Assembly: GCF_017551775.1 (NCBI RefSeq)
Contig: NZ_JAFZKX010000035.1
Span: forward strand, 1 to 49,811
Origin: Fibrobacter sp.
GTDB taxonomy: Bacteria > Fibrobacterota > Fibrobacteria > Fibrobacterales > Fibrobacteraceae
DNA: 49,811 nucleotides
Direction: 5' to 3'
Part shown: positions 16,071 to 23,683 of the stretch, in pieces
Numbering within the stretch: position 1 is the first letter of the stretch
Layout of the letters: every line of letters starts with the position of its first letter
Program-made: the position numbers and the translations under genes
Notes under the pieces: model-generated
What the model was told of the DNA's origin: nothing
Databases searched by the model: none
What the model saw: only the letters and a program-made list of their open reading frames with translations

Positions 16071-16976
16071 ATGGATAACTCTTCCCTGAACGTTTTGATT
16101 TTGGCGGCTGGGCTCGGGACACGGCTCCGCCCGCTCACGAACGACGTGCCTAAGCCGCTCGTGCCCGTGGTGGACGCTTCGATTCTCGATTTGCAGGCCC
16201 GAAAGGCCCGTGCCATCGGGAATGTGCGCCTGCATGCGAACGCCCATTACCTGGCGGAACAGGTGGTGGAGGCGGGCAAGGCGCTCGGTTTCGAGAAGGT
16301 TTGGGTGGAACAGCCGGAAATCTTGGGAACGGCGGGGCCGCTGCGCCGCATTTATGCAGAGGGTTACCGCGGTGGCTTGCTCGTGATGAACGGCGACGCC
16401 TATTGCAATTTTGATCTGCGTGCGTTCGTGAACAACGCGCAAGCGCAGGCGGCTCGGCCGGATGGCCCGCAGGTGGCGCTCTTGGCGGTGGACTTCCCGA
16501 AGGTCAACACCTTCCGTGTGGGCGCTGATGGTCGCTTGGCGGGAATTGCCGGGCGCTTCGGCGAAACTTCCGGAACTCCCGCGACGTTTTCGGGCGTTTC
16601 GTGGTACAGCGATGCTGCCCTCTCGCGAATTCGTGAGGGCGAATCAGATATCCGTGAATTCTGGAAGCAGGAAATCGCTGCGGGCCGCGCACCGTTTGTT
16701 GACATGACGCAGCAGCGCGCGACCTGGATTGACATGGGGTCGCCCGAGGGCTTGATGGCCGCGGTGGAGGCCCGCCTGAAGGAACTGGGTCGTGACGTGA
16801 ACGAGGCCGTAATTGAGCCCGGTGTAAAAATTCCCGCAGGCGTTACAATCAGGCATTCCGTGATTTATGCCGGAGCGGAAATCGCAGAAGGTGAAACCGT
16901 CGAGAACGAAATCCGCGGAAAAGGATTTAAATGGACTGTTCTGTGTCATCCTGAGCGGAGAACCGAAGGTTCGTAG
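16071..16976 (+). CDS. Sugar-phosphate nucleotidyltransferase (MurU/ManC-like)
   Basis: A 301-aa enzyme that would join an NTP and a sugar 1-phosphate. The N terminus has the signature LAAGLGTRLRPLT followed by PKPLVPV. The metal Asp is seen in MNGDAYCNFD and the LGTAGPLR loop is present. Residues about 245-285 resemble the start of a left-handed beta-helix (PGVKIPAGVT). It is closest in style to MurU (N-acetylmuramate 1-phosphate uridylyltransferase) or GDP-mannose pyrophosphorylases; the sugar is not certain. The last about 10 residues (CHPERRTEGS) and the stop codon are encoded by the left inverted repeat of the adjacent GIY-YIG element, so the native C terminus has probably been replaced. 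Confidence 0.85.
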   Translation: MDNSSLNVLILAAGLGTRLRPLTNDVPKPLVPVVDASILDLQARKARAIGNVRLHANAHYLAEQVVEAGKALGFEKVWVEQPEILGTAGPLRRIYAEGYRGGLLVMNGDAYCNFDLRAFVNNAQAQAARPDGPQVALLAVDFPKVNTFRVGADGRLAGIAGRFGETSGTPATFSGVSWYSDAALSRIREGESDIREFWKQEIAAGRAPFVDMTQQRATWIDMGSPEGLMAAVEARLKELGRDVNEAVIEPGVKIPAGVTIRHSVIYAGAEIAEGETVENEIRGKGFKWTVLCHPERRTEGS

Positions 16977-16987
16977 TCGAAGGATCT
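16943..16987 (+). repeat. Left inverted repeat of the GIY-YIG element
   Basis: A 45-nt palindromic unit starting GTGTCATCCTGAGC and ending GTCGAAGGATCT, with an internal hairpin GAACC-GAA-GGTTC. It codes for the tail of the upstream protein in frame. Confidence 0.75.
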
Positions 16988-16990
16988 AAA

Positions 16991-17275
16991 ATGCCGAAAG
17001 ACTATTACACATATATGATGACGAATCAAAGTAACTCCACTCTATATATTGGAGTTTCGAATAATATTGTGCGGCGCTCTTTAGAACATATTTCAGGGAC
17101 TGGAGCTACTTTTACATCAAAATACAAGATTAATAAACTTGTCTATTTTGAACGATATACGGAAATAACAGATGCTATTCGTCGGGAAAAACAATTAAAG
17201 GGATGGATAAGAGCAAAAAAGGAAATGCTCATAAATCAAATGAATCCTGAATGGAAAAATCTTATGTCTGATTGA
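16991..17275 (+). CDS. GIY-YIG domain endonuclease
   Basis: A 94-aa single-domain nuclease of the UvrC/YhbQ type. Y6/Y8 and Y19-I20-G21 form the name motif. NNIVRRSLEH supplies the conserved Arg and His (R29, H33). E54 and the AIRREKQLKGW helix hold the expected catalytic Glu region. Such nucleases cut DNA, including branched structures. The start ATG is at 16991, 3 nt after the left repeat; AGGATCT of the repeat may serve as Shine-Dalgarno. Codon use is A+T-rich against a G+C-rich background, which suggests horizontal arrival. Its exact fit between the repeats suggests it acts on them. Confidence 0.88.
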   Translation: MPKDYYTYMMTNQSNSTLYIGVSNNIVRRSLEHISGTGATFTSKYKINKLVYFERYTEITDAIRREKQLKGWIRAKKEMLINQMNPEWKNLMSD

Positions 17276-17325
17276 GATCCTTCGACGGAGTTTACCCTGA
17301 GCTTGCCGAAGGGCCTGGATGACAC
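17275..17325 (-). repeat. Right inverted repeat of the GIY-YIG element
   Basis: A 51-nt unit. On the minus strand it starts GTGTCATCC and ends GTCGAAGGATCT, matching both ends of the left repeat. The middle differs but again contains self-complementary blocks (CCTTCG/CGAAGG). Confidence 0.75.
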
Positions 17326-17351
17326 AGCCATTAACAAAAAAGTGACCTTAT

Positions 17352-18128
17352 ATGAGAAAATTCAGAGTCGTTTTAGTTGAACCGGAACATCCCCACAACG
17401 TGGGCTTCGTGGCCCGCGCCATGCATTGCTACGCCCTCGACGAACTGTATATCGTCTACCCGAGGCGTGACAAGGTCATCGAGAATTCTTACCACACGGC
17501 GCCGAACAGCCACGAAGTTTTGGACAAGGCGACTATCGTGCACAAGTTCGAGGATGCCATCGGCGATTGCGCCTGTGCGGTCGCATTCAGCCGTCGCATT
17601 TACGGTTCCGCCATCAAGCACACGATGATGCCGGGACTTGCGGAACTGTTGCCCGAGAACGGGACGATTGCGCTTGTGTTCGGGCGCGAATCCTGCGGGC
17701 TCGAGACCGAAGAGGTGAATGCCTGCACGTACCAGTGCGAAATCCCGGTGCCTGGGCTCATGAGCCTTAACTTGGCGCAGGCGGTGACGGTGGGGCTGTA
17801 CGAACTCTGCCGCAGCGGCGCTCTTGCAAATGGTGAAGGCCGTGCGAAACGCGGGACGAAGGGCGCCTGCGAAACGGCTCCGGCGACCATCGACCAGATC
17901 GACAGCTTCAAGAAGTTCCTCGACCGCTACTTGACGGGCCAGTATCATGACCAGGCTTGGCGCGACAACTTCCTCAATACGCTTTTGCAGCGTCTGCACC
18001 CCACGCGTAACGAACTTTCCGCATTGTTTGGCTTGATTCGTAACCTTGCAAAAAAGCCCGCTCGCCTAGAACAGGCCGCCGACAAGGCAGCAAAGGCTGC
18101 CGAGGCCGCTAAAGACGCAGAATCCTAA
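17352..18128 (+). CDS. trmJ: SPOUT RNA methyltransferase, TrmJ-like
   Basis: A SpoU/TrmH-family 2'-O-methyltransferase of 258 aa. The N terminus VVLVEPEHPHNVGFVARAM is typical of TrmJ, which methylates tRNA position 32. The SPOUT knot motifs follow: LVFGRESCGLETEEV (motif 2) and MSLNLAQAVTVGLYE (motif 3). A C-terminal helical extension after residue 180 ends in an Ala/Lys/Glu-rich tail. The start lies 27 nt after the right repeat of the GIY-YIG element, with neither a clear -10 box nor a Shine-Dalgarno. The element may therefore have separated it from its original promoter. Confidence 0.85.
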   Translation: MRKFRVVLVEPEHPHNVGFVARAMHCYALDELYIVYPRRDKVIENSYHTAPNSHEVLDKATIVHKFEDAIGDCACAVAFSRRIYGSAIKHTMMPGLAELLPENGTIALVFGRESCGLETEEVNACTYQCEIPVPGLMSLNLAQAVTVGLYELCRSGALANGEGRAKRGTKGACETAPATIDQIDSFKKFLDRYLTGQYHDQAWRDNFLNTLLQRLHPTRNELSALFGLIRNLAKKPARLEQAADKAAKAAEAAKDAES

Positions 18129-18131
18129 TTT

Positions 18132-18470
18132 ATGGAAATCGAGTTCAACATCGCCGGCCGAATTCTAGCCAAGGACGGCACGCGCGCCATTTCGCTGGCC
18201 GAAATTCTCGCGTCGTCGGTTGTTTCGACTGCGGCCGACCTCACCGAAGACATGCTTGTCGCTTATTGCAAGTCGCTTTCTGCGCAGAACGCCTGCAAAG
18301 TTTACGTGTGGAAAGATCGCGAAGAATATGGTAACGCCAACGTGTTTAACGGCGGCTCCGATTACGAGGTCGTGAACGAAATTTGCTTCTTGAGTATTTG
18401 CGACTGTGGAAAAGAAATGGTTCGTGAAACCACGAACCATTGGAACGAAAAGATTGATGCCGTAATTTAA
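18132..18470 (+). CDS. Conserved-looking small protein, function unknown
   Basis: A 112-aa soluble protein starting 3 nt after the trmJ stop codon, so almost surely cotranscribed and coupled. It begins with a beta-like EIEFNIAGRIL and has a middle helix (TEDMLVAYCKSL) and a C-terminal FLSICDCGKEM with two close Cys. I see no signal peptide, membrane segment or known motif. The G+C-rich third positions agree with a real gene. Confidence 0.7.
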   Translation: MEIEFNIAGRILAKDGTRAISLAEILASSVVSTAADLTEDMLVAYCKSLSAQNACKVYVWKDREEYGNANVFNGGSDYEVVNEICFLSICDCGKEMVRETTNHWNEKIDAVI

Positions 18471-18476
18471 TGGCGG

Positions 18477-18998
18477 CTATTCCAGGATATACGCCTTGGT
18501 AATCTCGCCGGTAATTGCCCAGTGAATGTCGCGCTTGCCACTGGCGTCCTTCGGGTAGTTCTTTTCGAGGTCGTCGAGGGAGATGGCCTTTTCGTCTTGC
18601 AACTGCTTGTAGATGACCTTGCATTCCAGCACCATCGGGAATTCCTTGACTGCCGGGACTTTCACAGTTTCGCCGTCCACGTAGGTAAAACCGAAGGTCT
18701 TTGCTTTGTCCATGTCGCGGCCGCTGTTGGTGCCGCATTCCGCGATAAGCTTGCGCGGGGAACCTTCCACGGGAATGCTCACGGTGAATTCGCCGTTCTT
18801 TTCCAAGAATTCAAGGGTGTAGCGGCTCAGGCGCACGAAGGTGGTGAACAGGACCTTGTTCCATTCGATGCCCATCATGCCCCACGAAATGCTCATGGTG
18901 TTTGCCTTGCCGTCTGCAGCGGCGGTCAGCAGAGCCCCACCCTTGAGCCCGTTCATAATCTTGTCGGCGTAATCCAGTACGTTGATTTCTTTTTTCAT
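18477..18998 (-). CDS. Flavin reductase family protein
   Basis: A 173-aa FMN-binding split-barrel protein of the flavin reductase-like (FlaRed) family. Typical features are the early GLKGGALLTAAADGKANTMS, which would bind FMN, the strand SISWGMMGIEWNKVLF, and FTVSIPVEGS. Members reduce flavin with NAD(P)H or act as simple flavoproteins; the substrate is unknown. I chose the ATG at 18998 because GGGAAC lies upstream at good distance and because the family starts close to this point. It is divergent from the FISUMP lipoprotein gene, with overlapping promoters. It converges tail to tail with the small gene ending at 18470. Confidence 0.85.
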   Translation of the reverse strand: MKKEINVLDYADKIMNGLKGGALLTAAADGKANTMSISWGMMGIEWNKVLFTTFVRLSRYTLEFLEKNGEFTVSIPVEGSPRKLIAECGTNSGRDMDKAKTFGFTYVDGETVKVPAVKEFPMVLECKVIYKQLQDEKAISLDDLEKNYPKDASGKRDIHWAITGEITKAYILE

Positions 18999-19024
18999 AA
19001 TAGCGGTTCCCTTTTTTTGTTTGT

Positions 19025-19056
19025 AAATATAGACTTTCTCATGTTTTGTATATTTG
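19025..19056. promoter_or_regulatory. Overlapping divergent promoters
   Basis: The minus-strand box TATATTTA (core 19025-19031) and the plus-strand box TATATTTG (19049-19056) face away from each other with 17 bp between their cores (AAATATA-17-TATATTT). Each box lies where the -35 of the other should be, so the two promoters cannot be occupied at once. They serve the flavin reductase gene (minus) and the FISUMP lipoprotein gene (plus). Confidence 0.55.
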
Positions 19057-19079
19057 CTTTTGTACAAAAGGAGGAACAT

Positions 19080-20231
19080 ATGAATAAAAAAGTGAATTCT
19101 TGTGGCGTTTTTGTTGCGATGGCCGCTTTGTGTGGTGCAGCGATGTTTGCTGGCTGCGGTGACGACAATAGCGTTTCTGTAGATGACGAACAATTGTCTT
19201 CGTCAGTTGAATCTCCGGCTAGTTCTGCCGATGCGAAATCCAGTAGCTCCAACAAAGAAGATAAAACCGCTGAATCCTCTAGCTCTGTCAATGGTGGCGA
19301 GCCTGCAGAACAGTCAAGCTCTTCTGCGGCGAAATCGCTTGAAGAAAAACTGGGAAAGTGTGAAGACAAAGGCAAGTTTGAAGTCAGCCTTGTTCAAGAT
19401 GATGCGGGTAACTGGTATTCCTGCTATCGCGGCGAATGGTCCGGAGGAATACTCGAAGTCGAAGGCCCCGAATGGGGAAAAAATCCTGGCGAACAATCTA
19501 GTAGTTCTGAGTCGAAGATGGATTCCGCTGTTAGTTCTTCGAGTGAAATGAAGTTGCTTAGTAGTAGCTCGGACGCCTTGGATTGGAGTATTCCTAAAGA
19601 AGCATATTTGAATCCAGATATCCGGTATGATTCGATTGTTGATGAACGTGACGGACAGGTCTATAAGACTGTAAAAATTGGCGAACAAGTCTGGATGGCG
19701 CAGAACCTCAACTATGTGGATAGCGTAAAGACTCCGAGCCTTTTGGGACGCAATAAATGTGAAAATGATGACCCAAATGCATGCAACGTTGTCGGGCATT
19801 CCTATACATGGGCTGCGGCCGTTGATTCTGTGAAGTTAGCGACTGATCCAGACAATCCACGAATTTGTGGAATGAAGCGAATATGCGACTTGCCTGATAC
19901 GGTGCACGGAATTTGCCCCAATGGTTGGCATTTGCCTTCGTATAAAGAATGGGACACTTTGTTTGAAACTGTTGGGCGTGATACCTCTGCGAAGGCTTTA
20001 AAATCGAAAGTCGGTTGGAACTACGGAGAACCGGGGATTGATGCTGTGGGGTTCTCTGCGATTCCAACATGGTGTGGAAAGGAAAGCTGTTCCATTTATT
20101 TTTGGACAACCTCCCAGGATGTATTTAGTGACGAGGCTCGTAGTGCGTACGTTTCTACAGTTTATGAATCGTCGTCGTTTGTTTTTGACTTTAAGAAAAC
20201 TTTCCTGTCTGTCCGTTGCATCAAAGATTAA
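19080..20231 (+). CDS. FISUMP-domain lipoprotein
   Basis: A 383-aa surface lipoprotein of the Fibrobacter major paralogous family (TIGR02145). The signal peptide ends in MFAGC (C26). Residues about 35-170 are a Ser-rich linker with repeated SSSS blocks, interrupted by a small Cys-containing segment (KCEDKGKFEVS). The FISUMP domain fills the rest: DERDGQVYKTVKIGEQVWMA, then ICPNGWHLPSYKEWDTLF, and the closing SVRCIKD. The molecular function of the domain is not known. I chose the ATG at 19080 because AGGAGG lies 5 nt upstream, one of the best Shine-Dalgarno sites here. The long open frame running upstream of it is not used. Confidence 0.92.
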   Translation: MNKKVNSCGVFVAMAALCGAAMFAGCGDDNSVSVDDEQLSSSVESPASSADAKSSSSNKEDKTAESSSSVNGGEPAEQSSSSAAKSLEEKLGKCEDKGKFEVSLVQDDAGNWYSCYRGEWSGGILEVEGPEWGKNPGEQSSSSESKMDSAVSSSSEMKLLSSSSDALDWSIPKEAYLNPDIRYDSIVDERDGQVYKTVKIGEQVWMAQNLNYVDSVKTPSLLGRNKCENDDPNACNVVGHSYTWAAAVDSVKLATDPDNPRICGMKRICDLPDTVHGICPNGWHLPSYKEWDTLFETVGRDTSAKALKSKVGWNYGEPGIDAVGFSAIPTWCGKESCSIYFWTTSQDVFSDEARSAYVSTVYESSSFVFDFKKTFLSVRCIKD

Positions 20232-20249
20232 TTTTCTGTGAATTGAAAT

Positions 20250-20684
20250 ATGACCACGAAGACGATTAAAATCCAATACCTCGACGATACCATTCCTCGC
20301 CTTACGTATGTGGGTGGCAAGTCGGACTGGATTGACTTGGCTGCTGCGGAGACCGTGACGCTCAAGGCGGGCGAGTTTCGCTTGATTCACTTGGGTGTTG
20401 CGATGAAGCTCCCCGAAGGCTACGAGGCGCATATTGCTCCGCGCAGTTCCACGTTCAAGAACTTCGGCATTTTGCAGGCGAATTCCGTGGGCGTGGTCGA
20501 TTCCAGCTACTGCGGCGCAAATGACTGGTGGAAAATGCCCGTCTATGCCACCCGCGACGTGACCATCGAAAAGGGAAGCCGCATCGCGCAGTTCCGCATC
20601 ATGGAAATCCAGCCGACCCTCACCTTCGAAGAAGGCTCTCTCGACGGTGTCGACCGCGGCGGTTTTGGTTCTACCGGAGTGTAG
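20250..20684 (+). CDS. dut: dUTP diphosphatase (dUTPase)
   Basis: A trimeric-type dUTPase of 144 aa that hydrolyses dUTP to dUMP, keeping uracil out of DNA and feeding dTMP synthesis. All five motifs are readable: 1 DWIDLAA, 2 PRSSTFKNFGI, 3 NSVGVVDSSYCG, 4 GSRIAQFRI and 5 RGGFGSTG. Motif 2 has PRSS where PRSG is usual. The length is normal. It begins 18 nt after the FISUMP gene with no clear Shine-Dalgarno. A dCMP deaminase, which supplies dUMP by another route, lies 3 kb downstream. Confidence 0.93.
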   Translation: MTTKTIKIQYLDDTIPRLTYVGGKSDWIDLAAAETVTLKAGEFRLIHLGVAMKLPEGYEAHIAPRSSTFKNFGILQANSVGVVDSSYCGANDWWKMPVYATRDVTIEKGSRIAQFRIMEIQPTLTFEEGSLDGVDRGGFGSTGV

Positions 20685-20803
20685 ACAAACTCAGGCCGGA
20701 GCGAACAAAGGAATGCCGGCGGGGGAACGCCGCGGGAACATATTCTTTTGTAAAATTTGTTTTTACGCGCTCTTTTCGTGAAAAATCTTCTATATTTATT
20801 TTT

Positions 20804-20872
20804 GTAGCCGTGAGGACCTTGGGTCAAGCGACTACAAATTAGCCCCTGTCACCCCGGCAGGGGCTTTTTGTT
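20804..20872 (+). ncRNA. Candidate small RNA or leader with its own terminator
   Basis: This lies in the 357-bp gap between dut and the SDR gene. TATATTTA at 20791-20798 would start transcription near 20804. The first 31 nt can fold: GTAGCCG pairs with CGACTAC (one mismatch), enclosing GACC-TTG-GGTC. An 8-bp terminator stem follows (AGCCCCTG 20841-20848 with CAGGGGCT 20858-20865) and then TTTTTGTTTTT. I match it to no known RNA family. The rest of the gap (20873-21041) shows no gene; a -10-like TCTATTTTTA lies near 20958. Confidence 0.45.
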
Positions 20873-21041
20873 TTTACTGTTCGGCTCATATTGCGGTCGC
20901 TTTTACCCCTGTATACACTAAATCATGTTTTTCCTGTTCCTTTTTGGGCGCGGGGAGTCTATTTTTATTCCTGAATGTGAGGCGTGTTGCCTTACTGGAA
21001 TGTGGCGGGCTGAACCGCTGTCAAAAAGCAAGGAAGCGAAT

Positions 21042-21779
21042 ATGATTGACGTTAAGGGCAAATGGACCTTGATTACCGGCGGCTGCCGTGGTGTTGGCCG
21101 TCTCACCGCTATCGAAATGGCCAAGCTGGGTGCGAATATCATCTTGCAGGGCCGCGACAAGGCCCATGCCGAACCGGTGATGGAAGAAATCAAGAAATTC
21201 GGCGTTGAGGTGCGTGCCGTGGGCTGCAACCTCGAGAGCGAAGCCGAAATCGATGCCGCCCTTGCTGAAATCGACAGTTGGGGCGTGCAGGTGGACCTCG
21301 TGTTCAACAACGCGGGCCTCATGAGCCACTACTTCACCGACTACCTCACCAACACGATGGAAGATTTCCACCACGCGATGGCCGTGAACTTCTACGCCCC
21401 GGTGAAAATCGCCTACCACTTTTTGCCAGGCATGATCAAGCGCGGTTTTGGCCGCATGCAGCTCACCACGAGCGGTATCGCGAACGAGCCCGAACTGATG
21501 GGCTACGCCTGCGCGAAGGCCGCCCTCACCAAGTTCGTGAAGGATTTCGCCTGCAAGCTCAATGGCACCGACGTGATGATGAACGTTATGGACCCGGGTT
21601 GGCTCCGCACCGATCTCGGTGGCCCCAACGCCCCCAACGCTCCCGAAACGGTGATTCCGGGCTCCATGGTGTCCGTGATGCTCGACGACAAGAAGAGCGG
21701 CCGCTGGTTCAGCGCCCAGGAATTTACGGGCATGACCCTCGCCGACGCCGTAGAAAAAGGCAGGAAAGTAGAATCGTAA
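21042..21779 (+). CDS. Short-chain dehydrogenase/reductase
   Basis: A 245-aa NAD(P)-dependent SDR oxidoreductase. The nucleotide-binding TGGCRGVG lies at residues about 11-18, NNAGL follows in the middle, and the catalytic Tyr and Lys are in YACAKAAL, with a Ser in LTTSGIA. The length and order fit classical SDRs. The substrate cannot be told. I chose the ATG at 21042 because AAGGAAG precedes it and because the SDR fold begins there; the open frame extends upstream without homology. A strong terminator follows, so it is probably monocistronic. Confidence 0.9.
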   Translation: MIDVKGKWTLITGGCRGVGRLTAIEMAKLGANIILQGRDKAHAEPVMEEIKKFGVEVRAVGCNLESEAEIDAALAEIDSWGVQVDLVFNNAGLMSHYFTDYLTNTMEDFHHAMAVNFYAPVKIAYHFLPGMIKRGFGRMQLTTSGIANEPELMGYACAKAALTKFVKDFACKLNGTDVMMNVMDPGWLRTDLGGPNAPNAPETVIPGSMVSVMLDDKKSGRWFSAQEFTGMTLADAVEKGRKVES

Positions 21780-21829
21780 TGCAAATTGGATAGTTTGTAA
21801 TACAAAAATTTGGTTATTTGCATTGGTAG

Positions 21830-21862
21830 AGCCCGTCGTTTAGTACGATGGGTTTCTTTTTT
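21830..21862 (+). terminator. Terminator of the SDR gene
   Basis: A 10-bp stem AGCCCGTCGT/ACGATGGGTT (21830-21839 with 21845-21854) is followed by TCTTTTTTT. Confidence 0.85.
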
Positions 21863-21922
21863 TGGCAAAATAAGTTAATTTGTAGAAAGAACATTTATAC
21901 CGAAAGGAAAGGAGATTTTAAT

Positions 21923-23662
21923 ATGCGCTCTATTGCCATCGCTGTCATGTTGCTTGTGGCGGGAGTCTGGGCCGCCGAGGATGGTTCCAAGGCAAACCCT
22001 TTAACAGTTTCTTCCGCACAGGATCTTGTGGATCTTGGTGAGGCCGTGAAGATGGGAACGGACTACAAGGGCGTGAGAATTGCGAATATGGGTGCGGGCC
22101 TGCATTTCAAGCAGACTGCGGATATCGACCTTTCGACCGTGTGCGGTCGCGAAATCGGCAACTGGCACTCGATCGGCCCGTTCGCTGGAAGCTACGATGG
22201 CGCGAACCACAAAATTTCGAATCTGTTTATCGACGAAGATGTTGATACGGAGGCGAGCCCGGGACTTTTCGGCATAATCCTCAGCAATACCACGGATACC
22301 GTCTATTACGAAAATATCGTACTCGAGAAAGCTTATATTCATGCCTCGGGAATTGTTGGTGGAATTCTTTCTCAGGCCGTATCGGGCGTTGTTGCCGTGC
22401 GGAACAATAAAGTCGACCTTGAATTTAAGTCTGGTGCGTCGAGTACCTTGCAGTTCGGTGGCGTCGTGGGCAATACGCTTTCTGAATCGATGAGCGTCCG
22501 TGGCAACTCGGTAAAGGGATCTATCCTGGTGACCTCGGGGGACATGTCTTACGTGGCCGGCATTTTGGGACTTATCGTTGGGGGTACGGTTGAAATGCTC
22601 GACAATGTGAACGAAGCCAACTTCGTCGTTAAGGGAGATGTCTTGCCGACCATTGGAGGAAACGTCGGGCTGATTGCTGCCTTGTGTACGATGAAGAACA
22701 ACACGAATAAGGGTGATATTCTTGTAGAATCGACCAAGAAAACGCAAACGAAGAGCGAACTCATGTTTATTGGCGGCCTCGTTGCTGTTGGCAGCATGAA
22801 GGGTTATGCTGTTTCTATTGTTGGCAATGTCAATTACGGAAAGGTTGAAGTTTCGGGCGGGAACGCCAGCGTTGGTGGTATCTTTGGCTTGGTGCAGGCT
22901 GATTCGACGGCGTTGCTGGATAGTTGCTTTAATATGGGTGAAGTCATCTATCATGGTGCTGAAAACCCGGAAGCCGTGTATGTCGGAGGCGCTGTTGGTA
23001 TGTGGGAAGGTGTGGAGGCTACCCGCCTGGAAAACTCTGGCAACATCCTTGTCGAGAATGCTGCTAAGCCTTCCGTCGGTGGTCTTGTCGGTTTTGTTCG
23101 CAACGGGACGAAATCCATCAAGCTCACGAAATCGATTAACAAGGGCAAAATTACGGTGAAGAACGAGCAGCCCATAGCTGGATGGGTTGCTGGCCTGGTT
23201 GGCAGCACTGATTCCCTGGAATATGCCGAGTTGAACAACTGCACCAACAAGGGCAATATCGAGATTATTGGAAAGGCGGATGCGTCTCTTGTCACGAGCG
23301 AACTGGCTGTGGTGCACATGGGAGCCCGCTTCCTTGACAATGCGTGCGTGAACGAGGGTGAAATCTTGTTCCTGGCTGAAGGGCCAATCGAGCTTCCGAC
23401 GCCTGTGGTCAAGAAGTCTTTGAATGTCCGTGTTGTTGATATGGGCGAGGGCCGCATTACGCTCGAAATTCCGGGGATGGACTCCTTCGCTTCGGGACGC
23501 GTCCGTGTGGGCGTGTATTCTTACGACGGAAAACGCCAGCCGGTGAGCCTGAACGCATCGGGCAATCTGCTGCACCTGGAAGGCCTGCCGTCGGCTGGAC
23601 GCTTCCTGGTTCGTGTCTCGACACCCAGCGGAAACAGCTCGGTTCCTGTCACGTTGCGCTAA
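21923..23662 (+). CDS. Secreted repeat protein, GLUG-like beta-helix
   Basis: A 579-aa exported protein with a signal peptide (cleavage after VWAA). After an N-terminal segment with LHFKQTADIDLS and FAGSYDGANHKISNLF, which is typical just before GLUG-type repeats, it runs through about eight irregular repeats of the form VGGLVG...N..NKG.I.V. The pattern predicts a right-handed beta-helix. The last 80 residues form a separate beta domain (GRFLVRVSTPSGNSSVPVTLR) that resembles a C-terminal sorting domain. The likely place is the cell surface; the ligand is unknown. The Shine-Dalgarno AAGGAGA sits 7 nt before the ATG at 21923. It has its own promoter region after the SDR terminator. Confidence 0.8.
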   Translation: MRSIAIAVMLLVAGVWAAEDGSKANPLTVSSAQDLVDLGEAVKMGTDYKGVRIANMGAGLHFKQTADIDLSTVCGREIGNWHSIGPFAGSYDGANHKISNLFIDEDVDTEASPGLFGIILSNTTDTVYYENIVLEKAYIHASGIVGGILSQAVSGVVAVRNNKVDLEFKSGASSTLQFGGVVGNTLSESMSVRGNSVKGSILVTSGDMSYVAGILGLIVGGTVEMLDNVNEANFVVKGDVLPTIGGNVGLIAALCTMKNNTNKGDILVESTKKTQTKSELMFIGGLVAVGSMKGYAVSIVGNVNYGKVEVSGGNASVGGIFGLVQADSTALLDSCFNMGEVIYHGAENPEAVYVGGAVGMWEGVEATRLENSGNILVENAAKPSVGGLVGFVRNGTKSIKLTKSINKGKITVKNEQPIAGWVAGLVGSTDSLEYAELNNCTNKGNIEIIGKADASLVTSELAVVHMGARFLDNACVNEGEILFLAEGPIELPTPVVKKSLNVRVVDMGEGRITLEIPGMDSFASGRVRVGVYSYDGKRQPVSLNASGNLLHLEGLPSAGRFLVRVSTPSGNSSVPVTLR

Positions 23663-23670
23663 CTCCTTGC

Positions 23671-23678
23671 TATATTTC
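23671..23678 (+). promoter_or_regulatory. -10 box of the dCMP deaminase gene
   Basis: TATATTTC ends 5 nt before the ATG at 23684, only 9 nt after the upstream stop codon. This implies an independent, leaderless transcript. Confidence 0.5.
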
Positions 23679-23683
23679 TAGGC

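Larger units (their letters stand above)
16943..17325 (+). mobile_element. GIY-YIG element bounded by inverted palindromic repeats
   Basis: A 383-bp unit. A 45-nt repeat (16943-16987) and a 51-nt repeat (17275-17325) lie in inverted orientation. Read outside-in, both start GTGTCATCC and end GTCGAAGGATCT. The GIY-YIG gene fills the space: its ATG is 3 nt inside the left repeat and its TGA overlaps the right repeat by one base. The gene is clearly more A+T-rich than its neighbours. The unit sits between the nucleotidyltransferase gene, whose stop codon it supplies, and trmJ. No target-site duplication is obvious. Mobility is inferred from structure and not shown. Confidence 0.65.

Noticed and set aside
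16943-17325. GIY-YIG gene as part of an insertion sequence with a DDE or Y1 transposase
   Set aside because: No transposase frame, no target-site duplication and the whole unit is only 383 bp.
20696-20842. Small coding frame downstream of dut
   Set aside because: No Shine-Dalgarno, no codon bias, and it runs into the candidate small RNA and terminator.
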